From Acidobacteriota bacterium (lineage in GTDB: Bacteria > Acidobacteriota > Terriglobia > UBA7540): DNA of 6,587 bases. Positions within the stretch are counted from its first letter, which is position 1. Each line of letters starts with the position of its first letter. Under the pieces are notes generated by a model. The model was given only the letters and a program-made list of their open reading frames with translations, was not told the DNA's origin and searched no databases. The stretch spans positions 1 through 6,587 of the forward strand of contig JAJYJL010000477.1 in NCBI GenBank assembly GCA_021789565.1, in the 5' to 3' direction. The position numbers and the translations under genes were made by a program. Shown piece by piece: positions 1-6,219 of this stretch.

Positions 1-1
1 G

Positions 2-250
2 TATGTGATTGCCGCCGACCGCGTGGGCGAAGAGCGCGGCTTCCGCTTTGCCGGCCACTCGCAGATTATCGACGTCACCGGCGCCGTGCTGGTGGAAGCC
101 GGCGACACCGAAGAGGCCATCCTCTACGCCGACGTGGAACCCGCGCGTGCCGACGAGAACCGCGTAGTGCGGATCGTCGGCGAGTGGGAGTACGACCGGA
201 TAGCCGACCGGCGCCCCGAAATGTACGAACCGATTACACGGCAGAAATGA
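2..250 (+). CDS. Carbon-nitrogen hydrolase (nitrilase superfamily), C-terminal fragment
   Basis: This is the last 82 codons of a gene that begins before the window; the frame is open to the left edge and ends at TGA 248-250. The segment 'ADRVGEERGFRFAGHSQII' followed by 'G..L.EAGDTEEAILYADVEPARA' and then 'DRIADRRPEMYEPI' near the end is the recognisable C-terminal part of nitrilase-superfamily amidases such as N-carbamoylputrescine amidase-like enzymes. These hydrolyse non-peptide C-N bonds in the cytoplasm with a Glu-Lys-Cys triad. The triad residues lie upstream and cannot be checked here, so the substrate is unknown. The GTG at position 5 is an internal valine codon, not a start. The gene converges on the GH88-like gene with only 38 bases between the stops, and I see no clear terminator in that gap. 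The family call is fairly safe; the specific enzyme is not determined. Confidence 0.8.
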   Translation, partial: YVIAADRVGEERGFRFAGHSQIIDVTGAVLVEAGDTEEAILYADVEPARADENRVVRIVGEWEYDRIADRRPEMYEPITRQK

Positions 251-288
251 GGTTTGAATGATGAAACGGCCGCGAGGAGCAGTTCTAA

Positions 289-1683
289 TCACCAGGGCGT
301 ATAGACGTTGAAGAAATAAAGTTCCGGTTCCTGCCGGGCGTCGCGCAGCAGCACCAGCGCCAGTTCGCGCGCGTGATAATCGCCCCACATGCAGGATTCC
401 CCGCACGGCGCCTTGCGCCCTTCCGGAATGTGGTCCCATCCCCGGGGCCGGTGGTAAATGGAATGAAGAATCAGTCCCTCATGCGACAGATCGGCCGACA
501 AATAGGGTTCAGCCAGCAGCGTCTTAGCTACGGTCAAGGCCGCCTGCCGGTAGCGATTGCCCTGCTCCGCGCGCTGCCGCACACGCTCGAGGTAATGGCC
601 CAACCGCCACAATCCCTGCGCAGCGATCGAGGCCGCGGAACTGTCCACCGGTTCGAAATCGTTAAAGGGATCGCTCGACCGCGAAAGATAATCGCCGAGT
701 TTCGCGAGTCCCGGCGCGCCCGTGTCCCAGTAGGGAATGCCGTCGGCGGGTGTCTGCTCAAGATAAAAGTCCGCCGTCGCTTCAGCGGCTCGGAGCATCA
801 TGGCCTCAATCTTTTCGAGCCCGCCGAGAGCACTAAATTCTTCCGCGGGAAGCGTGCGGATGAATTCCAATTGCTCCGCAAAGCCCAGAATGGCCCACGC
901 CAGGCCGCGCGTCCAGGTGGTGAACGGCGAATAACCCTGCTGCACGTTGGGACAGCGATAGCGTCCGTCCTTTGCATTGAACAACGACTCATGGGCCACC
1001 CGCCCGCGCACGTCGTAACAATCGCGGCCCTCGCCGTAGTAAACCGAATACCGGGCGGTAGCCTCTGCGTGCTGGACCAGGCGTTCAAGCAAAGAGACTT
1101 TGCGGTCGGATTCCTCATGCAGCGCAAAGCCAAGTTGGTGTGCGGCGCCGAGCGACCGCAGAGAGCGAATCGTGTCCACGAACAGGGAGTGCGCACCGTT
1201 GAAAGAGTAAATATATCCACCGCCGCCGGAAATGTGCACCCAGCGGGCCGCCTGCACCGCACCGCTGACTTTGAGCGCCAGCTTGTAGTAATCGCGCTCC
1301 GGCTGCGTCGCAAGGATTTTGCCCTCGTGGGCCAACCTGGCCAGATTGCCGAAGGTGCTGACCACGTTGAATCCGTGATCGTGAACGCCGGTGTGCGTGG
1401 TGTAGCTTTCCATCCACTTCCGCGTCCCCTCGCGCCCGCATTCAAGGAACCACGACTCGCCGGTGGCGTCAAACTGCAGCAACGCCGATCCGTACTGGAA
1501 TCCGCGCGTCCAGTCGGTCCAATCGCGCGGCTGGTAGCGCCCCTTGACAGTTACGACGGGCGGCCCGCTGGCCGGGTCCCACGATTTTTCAATGGCGCGT
1601 ATCTTCGCCGCCGACAATTCAAACAGCCGCTCCAGCTTTGGGCGGAGCTTTGCGGAGGTAAGTTCAAAATCGATTTGGATCAT
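289..1683 (-). CDS. GH88-like unsaturated glucuronyl hydrolase
   Basis: A 464-residue cytoplasmic enzyme with no signal peptide, near the usual size for an (alpha/alpha)6-barrel family GH88 hydrolase. GH88 enzymes use a hydration mechanism to release 4-deoxy-4,5-unsaturated uronate from oligosaccharides made by polysaccharide lyases. Family landmarks appear in order: 'WTRGFQYG' at 58-65, 'HDHGF' at 101-105, 'FVDTIRSL' at 168-175, 'QGYSPFTTWTRGLAWAILGFA' split over about 249-269, 'DGIPYWD' at 314-320, 'DSSAASIAAQGL' at 347-358 and 'WGDYHARELAL' at 433-443. By alignment from memory, Asp102 and Asp170 match the two conserved catalytic aspartates (Asp88 and Asp149 of the Bacillus UGL enzyme). ATG at 1681-1683 is chosen because it is the stronger codon; an in-frame GTG at 1693-1695 would add four residues, and neither has a strong ribosome site. 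It starts 15 bases after the stop of the upstream SDR gene, so it is probably co-transcribed and translationally coupled. GH105 is the main alternative, but the QGY...W.RG.AW block favours GH88. Confidence 0.82.
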   Translation of the reverse strand: MIQIDFELTSAKLRPKLERLFELSAAKIRAIEKSWDPASGPPVVTVKGRYQPRDWTDWTRGFQYGSALLQFDATGESWFLECGREGTRKWMESYTTHTGVHDHGFNVVSTFGNLARLAHEGKILATQPERDYYKLALKVSGAVQAARWVHISGGGGYIYSFNGAHSLFVDTIRSLRSLGAAHQLGFALHEESDRKVSLLERLVQHAEATARYSVYYGEGRDCYDVRGRVAHESLFNAKDGRYRCPNVQQGYSPFTTWTRGLAWAILGFAEQLEFIRTLPAEEFSALGGLEKIEAMMLRAAEATADFYLEQTPADGIPYWDTGAPGLAKLGDYLSRSSDPFNDFEPVDSSAASIAAQGLWRLGHYLERVRQRAEQGNRYRQAALTVAKTLLAEPYLSADLSHEGLILHSIYHRPRGWDHIPEGRKAPCGESCMWGDYHARELALVLLRDARQEPELYFFNVYTPW

Positions 1684-1698
1684 TTTGGATCGCACCGT

Positions 1699-2499
1699 TT
1701 ACAATCGGCGAAGGTGGAAACCTCCGTCCACGTTGACCACTTCACCGGTCGAGAAAGGATAAGCGCCCTGAGCGATGGCCGCGACCGCCCGGCCCACGTC
1801 TTCCGGGGTTCCCCAGCGCGCAATCGGCGTCAGGCCATCCTCAATCATTCGATCGTATTTCTCCTTCACGACAGTGGTCATGTCCGTTGCGATAATGCCA
1901 GGGCGGACTTCATAAACATTGATGCCGTATTCCGCCAGGCGCACAGCAAAGAGTTGCGTGGCCATCGACAGACCGGCTTTGCTCACACAGTAGTCGCCGC
2001 GGTTGACGCTGGCTACGGAGGACGAGAGCGAAGTGATATTGATGACCTTGGGCTTTGGGCGGCCGGCGGGAAGATCTGGAAGCTTCGAGATCCAGTGGTT
2101 CGCAACCGTCTGGGTCAGAAAGTAAGGCCCCTTCAGGTTGATGGCGATCAGGCGGTCGAAACTCTCTTCGGTGGCTTCCAGCAGATCGGCGCGCACGTTT
2201 GGAGCAACGCCCGCGTTGTTGACCAACACATCAATCCAGCCCGGACCGCGCTCCATGAATTCCAGCAGGCCGGCGCGGCCCTGCGGGGAGGAAATATCGG
2301 CCTGGACAGTCTCGAACTTAGCCTTTTTCGCGTCCGGAGCAGCTTCAGTGCACAGCCGCTTGCATTCTTCCGCGGCTTCTGCATTCGCCGTGTAATTGAT
2401 CGCTACGCCAAAACCCGCACGAGCCAGGCTGAGACAAATTCCTCGTCCAATGCCGCGCGAACCGCCTGTCACCAAAGCTGCCGGGTAATCCGGAAACAT
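1699..2499 (-). CDS. SDR family NAD(P)-dependent oxidoreductase (FabG-like)
   Basis: A 266-residue classical short-chain dehydrogenase/reductase, full length for the family. The Rossmann nucleotide motif TGGSRGIG is at residues 11-18, the acidic adenine-ring contact Asp68 is in 'ADIS', and NNAG is at 94-97. The catalytic tetrad is Asn121, Ser157, Tyr170 and Lys174 (YCVSK), so the enzyme should be active. The C-terminal '[10 protein letters not shown]' at 251-260 is typical. Such genes are often labelled 3-oxoacyl-ACP reductase, but nothing here suggests fatty acid synthesis. It is the first gene of a unit with the GH88-like hydrolase, which makes oxidation or reduction of a sugar or uronate derivative more likely; that is inference. 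The ATG at 2497-2499 is the most upstream start, because a stop codon (reverse complement of 2503-2505) lies two codons before it. The only purine-rich stretch upstream, AGGA, ends one base from the ATG, too close for a normal ribosome site, so the mRNA may be leaderless. Confidence 0.88.
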   Translation of the reverse strand: MFPDYPAALVTGGSRGIGRGICLSLARAGFGVAINYTANAEAAEECKRLCTEAAPDAKKAKFETVQADISSPQGRAGLLEFMERGPGWIDVLVNNAGVAPNVRADLLEATEESFDRLIAINLKGPYFLTQTVANHWISKLPDLPAGRPKPKVINITSLSSSVASVNRGDYCVSKAGLSMATQLFAVRLAEYGINVYEVRPGIIATDMTTVVKEKYDRMIEDGLTPIARWGTPEDVGRAVAAIAQGAYPFSTGEVVNVDGGFHLRRL

Positions 2500-2507
2500 G
2501 TCCTAAG

Positions 2508-2538
2508 ACTATACCGGAGGAAGCCTCCGGCAATGCAA
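2508..2538 (-). promoter_or_regulatory. Candidate promoter for the SDR-GH88 unit
   Basis: On the minus strand TATAGT (2508-2513) lies 8 bases before the ATG of the SDR gene and matches the -10 consensus at 5 of 6 positions. TTGCAT (2533-2538) is a -35-like hexamer (4 of 6), with a long 19-bp spacer. Transcription would begin within a base or two of the start codon, which fits the lack of a usable ribosome site. The match is by eye only, and the -35 element is weak. Confidence 0.35.
2514..2530. repeat. 7-3-7 perfect inverted repeat, possible operator
   Basis: CCGGAGG (2514-2520), loop AAG, then CCTCCGG (2524-2530) form a perfect dyad. It directly abuts the -10-like TATAGT of the SDR gene and lies wholly inside the predicted -10/-35 spacer. 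No T-tract follows on either strand, so a terminator is unlikely. A protein-binding site is the simpler reading. The dyad is certain; its role is inferred. Confidence 0.5.
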
Positions 2539-2561
2539 AAAATCTGCTTGCCGCACGGACT

Positions 2562-2586
2562 GGCAGGCGCCTCGCCGCTGCCTGCC
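2562..2586. repeat. 7-bp inverted repeat with 11-nt loop in the divergent intergenic region
   Basis: GGCAGGC (2562-2568) is complementary to GCCTGCC (2580-2586) across an 11-base GC-rich loop. It sits midway between the divergent SDR and glycosidase genes, just upstream of the candidate glycosidase promoter. It could be a second operator or only a GC-rich coincidence; no T-tract supports termination. Confidence 0.35.
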
Positions 2587-2588
2587 TG

Positions 2589-2617
2589 TGGACTGGGCAG
2601 CACGATTGCAGTAGTAT
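2589..2617 (+). promoter_or_regulatory. Candidate sigma70-like promoter for the exported glycosidase
   Basis: TGGACT (2589-2594) and TAGTAT (2612-2617) are separated by exactly 17 bases, and each matches the consensus at 4 of 6 positions. This predicts a transcript start near 2624 and a leader of about 40 bases. That leader includes the AGGAAA at 2650-2655, which would be the ribosome site 11 bases before the ATG. Found by eye, so low certainty. Confidence 0.3.
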
Positions 2618-2666
2618 TCCGACATTCTCCAGAGCTGATAAGCATTTCCAGGAAACAGAAACTGAA

Positions 2667-4148
2667 ATGAATAACCAAGCTATTCAACCAAAATCTTTCA
2701 GGAACAGATCGCGTGCCAATCGCGCGCTGTTACTCCTCGCTGTGTTGTTCTCGGTTGCTGCAGGGTTTCTTCCATTCAAATTGTTGCCTGCAACGCCGAC
2801 CGAGCCCGCAAAACCGATTTCTCTGAATCCCGAGAATCCCCACTACTTTCTTTTTCGCGGCCGGCCCACTGTGCTGATTACTTCAACAGAACACTACGGC
2901 GCGGTCATGAATATGGATTTCTATTACCCGCTCTATCTGAACCAACTCCAGGCACATGGATTCAATCTTACGCGACTCTTTTCGGGCATCTACGTTGAAG
3001 ATTTCGCCGCATTCAACATTGCCAGAAACACGTTGGCTCCGGCTCCGCTGCGTTTTATCTGTCCATGGGCAAGAAGCACGCAACCGGGATACGCGGGAGG
3101 CGGCAACAAGTTTGATCTTCACACCTGGGACCCTGCGTACTTCCACCGCTTGAAAGACTTTGTGGCGCAGGCCGGCAAGCGCGGCATTGTTGTGGAGATG
3201 GTGCTGTTTTGTCCTTACTACGGAGATTCGCAATGGAACCTCAGCCCCGTCAAGGCAAGCAACAACATCCAGGACATCGGCGATCTTCCCAGGACGAAGG
3301 CGCTGACGCTCGACAACGGCCCACTGCTCGCAATTCAGGACGCCATGGTCCGCAAGATCGTCACGGAACTTCGTGACTTTGACAACGTCTACTACGAAAT
3401 CTGCAACGAACCCTATTTCGGCGGCGTGACCATCGCATGGCAAAATCACATTGCTGAAACGATTAAGAACACGGAAGCTCCGTTCCCTGCGCAACACCTG
3501 ATCGCACAAAACATTTCAAACGGCTCCAAAAAGATTGAAGATCCCAATCCATCCGTTTCCATTTTCAATTTCCACTATTCGCGGCCGCCGGAGAGCGTGG
3601 CCATGAACTTCGGATTGAATCGCGCCATCGCAGACGACGAAACAGGTTTTCGCGGCACAGGGGACAGCGCCTACCGGCGGGAAGGCTGGGACTTTATTCT
3701 TGCGGGCGGCGCAGTTTACGACAATCTAGACTATTCTTTCACGGTAGGGCATGAGGACGGGACATTCGGATTTCCGTCCACGCAACCCGGTGGCGGCGGC
3801 CACACGCTGCAGGCCCAACTTTCAATCCTGAAGAAATTCATAGAGAGCTTCGATTTCGTCCACATGCATCCAGACAACACGGACATTAAGGCTATAGGCA
3901 ACGCAGCCAAAATTTATGTGCTGGCCCAACCTGGCAAGGCCTACGCAGTGTACGTTGACGGCGGCGGCCCGCAAACAACTCTCCTGTGCAGTGTTCCGGC
4001 GGGGCGTTATCGCGCGGAGTGGGTCAACACGCGCACCGGCGCGATCAATAAAGCAAAAGATGTCAGCCACGCAGGCGGCGTGCTGACGCTCGCTTCGCCT
4101 ACATACTCGGAAGACGTTGCACTTAAGCTTTTACGAGGGGGCGAGTAA
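2667..4148 (+). CDS. Exported TIM-barrel glycoside hydrolase (cellulase/GH-A type)
   Basis: A 493-residue protein. A basic N-terminus (K9, R12, R14, R16, R19) precedes a hydrophobic stretch at about 20-37, giving a signal peptide or uncleaved membrane anchor, so it acts outside the cytoplasm. The segment from about 51, 'NPENPHYFLFRGRPTVLITS', opens a (beta/alpha)8 barrel of the type annotated as cellulase-family or DUF4038-like glycosylhydrolase. 'YYEICNEPYFGG' at 242-253 carries the clan GH-A Asn-Glu pair, with Glu248 as probable acid/base. 'ADDETGFRG' at 322-330 offers Glu325 as probable nucleophile and is followed by 'REGWDFILAGGAVYDNLDYSF', a pattern seen in this family. Residues from about 412 ('AKIYVLAQPGKAYAVYV') form a C-terminal beta-sandwich like the putative collagen-binding-type domain attached to these enzymes. 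The substrate is unknown. It is transcribed divergently from the SDR-GH88 unit and may share control with it. I am confident of a retaining glycosidase fold, less so of the exact CAZy family (GH5-like or GH140-like). Confidence 0.8.
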   Translation: MNNQAIQPKSFRNRSRANRALLLLAVLFSVAAGFLPFKLLPATPTEPAKPISLNPENPHYFLFRGRPTVLITSTEHYGAVMNMDFYYPLYLNQLQAHGFNLTRLFSGIYVEDFAAFNIARNTLAPAPLRFICPWARSTQPGYAGGGNKFDLHTWDPAYFHRLKDFVAQAGKRGIVVEMVLFCPYYGDSQWNLSPVKASNNIQDIGDLPRTKALTLDNGPLLAIQDAMVRKIVTELRDFDNVYYEICNEPYFGGVTIAWQNHIAETIKNTEAPFPAQHLIAQNISNGSKKIEDPNPSVSIFNFHYSRPPESVAMNFGLNRAIADDETGFRGTGDSAYRREGWDFILAGGAVYDNLDYSFTVGHEDGTFGFPSTQPGGGGHTLQAQLSILKKFIESFDFVHMHPDNTDIKAIGNAAKIYVLAQPGKAYAVYVDGGGPQTTLLCSVPAGRYRAEWVNTRTGAINKAKDVSHAGGVLTLASPTYSEDVALKLLRGGE

Positions 4149-4203
4149 GGACACCTGAACTTTGCTTACTCAAAATTGACCTCGCGGGAACCAGGAAGAA
4201 ACT

Positions 4204-4223
4204 ACATTGACATTTGTCAATGT
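4204..4223. promoter_or_regulatory. Perfect 20-bp palindrome, likely operator
   Basis: ACATTGACA-TT-TGTCAATGT is a perfect 9-2-9 inverted repeat lying 56 bases after the glycosidase stop and 169 bases before the next ATG. Its half-site length and short central spacer fit a homodimeric helix-turn-helix repressor such as a TetR, MarR or GntR family protein. Each half contains TTGACA, identical to the -35 consensus, though no good -10 box lies at the right distance on either strand. No T-tract follows, so it is not a standard terminator. The palindrome is certain; the function is inferred. Confidence 0.55.
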
Positions 4224-4380
4224 TTCACACCAGCCTCCTGCAGGAATCTTCGCATAGGCCCTGGTTTATCAGTAGGTTACAAGCGACTCATCAGATGGCA
4301 TTCGACATGCACCTTCGTGGGTATGGGGCAATTAGGATTGTGGACCCAAGAGTAGTGCAAGTCCAATACAACTACCTGAT

Positions 4381-4386
4381 GGGAGG
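4381..4386 (+). promoter_or_regulatory. Strong Shine-Dalgarno GGGAGG
   Basis: GGGAGG ends 6 bases before the ATG at 4393, which is near-ideal spacing and much better than the ribosome sites of the other genes here. It fixes the start of the secreted-protein gene. The first G also ends the CTGATG segment that can pair with upstream sequence, so folding could affect access to it. Confidence 0.75.
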
Positions 4387-4392
4387 GTTGCT

Positions 4393-5235
4393 ATGAAGAA
4401 TTCTAAGATATTTTCATGCGTGGTATTAATTGCAGGGTCTGTTCAACTTGGCTGGGGCGCACCACCTAAAGGTGGGCAATCTCAGGCCAATGTCAGTTCA
4501 ACCGCAAGCGCAGCCAGTTCGATGGCAGCGGCGGCTTCGACAAAGGGTCAATCGGCTGAAATCAAAAATGGAACAAAGATTTCTGCTGAATTGATGTCAA
4601 ACGTCGATGCCAGCAAAGCCAAGGAAGGCGACAAGGTCGAGGCACGGGTCACAAAAAACGTCAAGCAGCATGGCAAGGTGGTGATCCACAAAGGTGACCG
4701 ACTTGTTGGCCACGTTAACAGCGTCCGGAACAGCTTGAACGGCAAGGGGAGTTCGAGCCTGGGGGTACGATTTGACCAGCTTGTCCAAGGCAATTCCACC
4801 ACACAGTTGAACACTGTTCTGACGTCGGTATTCTCGGCTCGCGGCAGCGGCCAGGCGGAAGAGCCCGAATCCATGGCGATGCCCTCGATGCCGGAGCCTG
4901 TTGCAGCACCCGCTGGTGGCGGCGGTGGTCTGCTTGGCGGCGTTGGCGGAGCCGTTGGTTCAACGGTGGGTTCAACTGTGGGCGCAGCGGGATCAACGCT
5001 GGGACAAACAGGAAGCGCGGTTGGTGCGACCACGCAGAACACGCTCGGGGCTAATTCGAGTCTCGGGCTGGCAACTCCCATTCGCCAGATCCATGTTCAA
5101 TCATCTTCCTCAGCGGAGTCGGCGGCAGGAGCGAACTCCACTCTGAGCACGCACAGGGGGAACTTGAGGCTTGAGTCCGGTACACGCATGCAGTTTCGGG
5201 TAGCTTCAGATAGCAGCGTGCGAGCGCCCCGATAG
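4393..5235 (+). CDS. Secreted Gly/Ser/Ala-rich protein of unknown function
   Basis: A 280-residue protein, function not recognised. Residues 1-23 (MKNSKIFSCVVLIAGSVQLG then WGA) look like a Sec signal peptide; no lipobox is seen. A low-complexity Ser/Ala linker runs over about 30-55. Residues 57-150 form the only conserved-looking domain, with 'IKNGTKISAELMSNVDASKAKEGDKV', then 'VVIHKGDRLVGHVNSV' and 'SSLGVRFDQL'. I know this pattern from secreted proteins of Acidobacteriota, and it distantly recalls the beta-rich 'IP.G..L.G' pattern of VirB10/TrbI C-terminal domains; that is a fold-level resemblance only. Residues 174-225 are Gly-rich with short VGST-type repeats. The tail 'GNLRLESGTRMQFRV' at 256-270 may be a closing beta strand pair. 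There are no catalytic motifs, so a structural or envelope role is likelier than enzymatic. It ends at its own terminator, and the leader before it suggests separate transcription. Confidence 0.72.
   Translation: MKNSKIFSCVVLIAGSVQLGWGAPPKGGQSQANVSSTASAASSMAAAASTKGQSAEIKNGTKISAELMSNVDASKAKEGDKVEARVTKNVKQHGKVVIHKGDRLVGHVNSVRNSLNGKGSSSLGVRFDQLVQGNSTTQLNTVLTSVFSARGSGQAEEPESMAMPSMPEPVAAPAGGGGGLLGGVGGAVGSTVGSTVGAAGSTLGQTGSAVGATTQNTLGANSSLGLATPIRQIHVQSSSSAESAAGANSTLSTHRGNLRLESGTRMQFRVASDSSVRAPR
4957..5001 (+). repeat. Short degenerate 12-bp tandem repeat inside the secreted-protein gene
   Basis: GGTTCAACGGTG (4957-4968) is followed directly by GGTTCAACTGTG (4969-4980), with 11 of 12 bases the same. 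A related unit, GGATCAACGCTG (4990-5001), follows after 9 bases. They encode the G-S-T-V/L repeats of the Gly-rich linker. The 12-base unit keeps the reading frame, so copy number could vary between strains without breaking the gene. Confidence 0.6.
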
Positions 5236-5256
5236 ATCAGGATATGCCGGTTAACG

Positions 5257-5290
5257 AGAAGGGCCAGCGCAACCGGGCACTGGCCTTTCT
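5257..5290. terminator. Rho-independent terminator between convergent genes
   Basis: AGAAGGGCCAG (5257-5267) pairs with CTGGCCTTTCT (5280-5290) around a 12-base loop, giving an 11-bp stem with one G-U pair. It starts 22 bases after the secreted-protein stop and is followed by a T-rich run (TAATTATTGT). On the minus strand the sequence after the stem is less T-rich, but the hairpin lies 45 bases beyond the kduD stop and could also slow read-through from that side. Confidence 0.72.
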
Positions 5291-5334
5291 TAATTATTGT
5301 GGAAAATCAAAAACGAGTGTGCGAACAGGGGAGG

Positions 5335-6105
5335 TTATCTCGCCATCCAGCCGCCGTCCACGGTGAAGACAGAACCGCTCACGTAATCGGAAGCTGGCGA
5401 CGCAAGGAACACCGCCATGCCTTGAAGGTCATCCGGATCGCCCCATCTTCCGGCGGGGATGCGATCGAGGATAGCCTTGTTGCGGACGGGATCATTCCTG
5501 AGCGCGACCGTGTTGTCGGTGCTGATGTAGCCTGGAGCAATCGCGTTCACCTGAACTCCCTTGCCTGCCCATTCGTTAGCCAGGGCCTTGGTCAACTGGC
5601 CGATTCCGCCTTTGCTTGCCGCATAGCCTGGAACGAGAATGCCTCCTTGAAAGGTCAGCAGCGAAGCGGTGAAGATGATTTTGCCTTTCCCTCTCGCAAC
5701 CATTCCTTTCCCGATTTCACGCGTCAGGATGAATTGAGAATTAAGGTTCACTTCTATCAGCGTGTCCCAATAGTCGTCGGGATATTCGGTAGCAGGTTTG
5801 CGAAGGATGGTCCCGGCATTGTTGACGAGAACATCGATGACAGGAAAATCTTTGGCGAGCTGTTCGACCAGACGGTAAAGAGACTTCCGGTCTGCAAAGT
5901 CGCAGGCATAACCTTTAAACTTGCGCCCGCGGTCGAGGACTTCCTTCTCAATCTCACTGCCGGAAGATTCCATGGAGCGGCTGACGCCGACGATGTCCGC
6001 TCCGGCTTCGGCAAGGCCGAGGGCAATCGCTTTGCCGATGCCACGGCGGCACCCGGTTACCAGCGCTGTCTTTCCGTCCAATTTGAATCGGTCAAGAATA
6101 GCCAT
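5335..6105 (-). CDS. kduD: 2-dehydro-3-deoxy-D-gluconate 5-dehydrogenase (KduD)
   Basis: A 256-residue cytoplasmic SDR. KduD interconverts 2,5-diketo-3-deoxygluconate (DKII) and 2-keto-3-deoxygluconate with NAD(H), late in the breakdown of unsaturated uronates from pectin and related polymers. Family-specific features are the N-terminus 'ILDRFKLDGKTALVTGCRRG', the block 'SLLTFQGGILVPGYAASKGG' (148-167), 'ANEWAGKGVQVNAIAPGYISTDNT' spread over 176-199, 'ILDRIPAGRWGDPDDL' (212-227) and the end 'VDGGWMAR'. The SDR machinery is complete: TGxxxGIG at 17-24, NNAG 95-98, Asn120, Ser148, Tyr161, Lys165. ATG at 6103-6105 is chosen because it matches the family start and has GGGA nine bases upstream; an in-frame TTG at 6118-6120 would add five residues. 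It converges on the secreted-protein gene across a shared terminator. The usual partner kduI is not in view. A gluconate 5-dehydrogenase is the main alternative and much less likely. Confidence 0.88.
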   Translation of the reverse strand: MAILDRFKLDGKTALVTGCRRGIGKAIALGLAEAGADIVGVSRSMESSGSEIEKEVLDRGRKFKGYACDFADRKSLYRLVEQLAKDFPVIDVLVNNAGTILRKPATEYPDDYWDTLIEVNLNSQFILTREIGKGMVARGKGKIIFTASLLTFQGGILVPGYAASKGGIGQLTKALANEWAGKGVQVNAIAPGYISTDNTVALRNDPVRNKAILDRIPAGRWGDPDDLQGMAVFLASPASDYVSGSVFTVDGGWMAR

Positions 6106-6219
6106 TGTAGTGTGTCCCAATTAAGTAAATGCAGATTAGGCCGCGGCTGTACATTTGGCACAAAACTTTTTCCTGGCGGTCAACCGGAAAACCTTGGGAG
6201 AACCCTGCCGGGTCGATTG

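Larger units (their letters stand above)
4149..4392 (+). other. Non-coding leader region between glycosidase and secreted-protein genes
   Basis: These 244 bases appear more AT-rich than their flanks. They hold the perfect palindrome at 4204-4223 and several complementary segments nearer the next gene: ATTG-(TG)-GAC (4337-4345) against GTCCAAT (4361-4367), and CTGATG (4376-4381) against either ATCAG (4268-4272) or CATCAG (4289-4294). I could not find a convincing -10/-35 pair or a known riboswitch signature. A 60-codon frame from TTG 4214 that overlaps the next start as ATGA has no ribosome site or recognisable motif, and I do not call it a gene. Confidence 0.4.

Noticed and set aside
373..2670. 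A 765-codon open frame on the plus strand
   Set aside because: It lies antisense across the whole SDR gene and most of the GH88-like gene, both with intact family motifs. Its translation is Arg-rich with no recognisable domain. Long antisense frames are common opposite GC-rich SDR genes, so it is a shadow.
2883..3509. A 208-codon minus-strand frame within the glycosidase gene
   Set aside because: It is antisense to the catalytic domain of a well-supported gene and its translation shows no family motif.
4204..4223. Reading the palindrome as a terminator of the glycosidase gene
   Set aside because: The 2-base loop is too tight for a stable hairpin without opening pairs, the stem is AT-rich, and no T-tract follows.
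4214..4396. A 60-codon frame starting TTG inside the palindrome and overlapping the next ATG as ATGA
   Set aside because: The ATGA overlap is suggestive of coupling, but there is no ribosome site at the TTG or at internal ATGs and no recognisable motif. The next gene has its own strong ribosome site.
4548..5081. A 177-codon Pro-rich minus-strand frame
   Set aside because: The Pro-rich composition is just the reverse complement of the Gly-rich coding repeats of the secreted protein.
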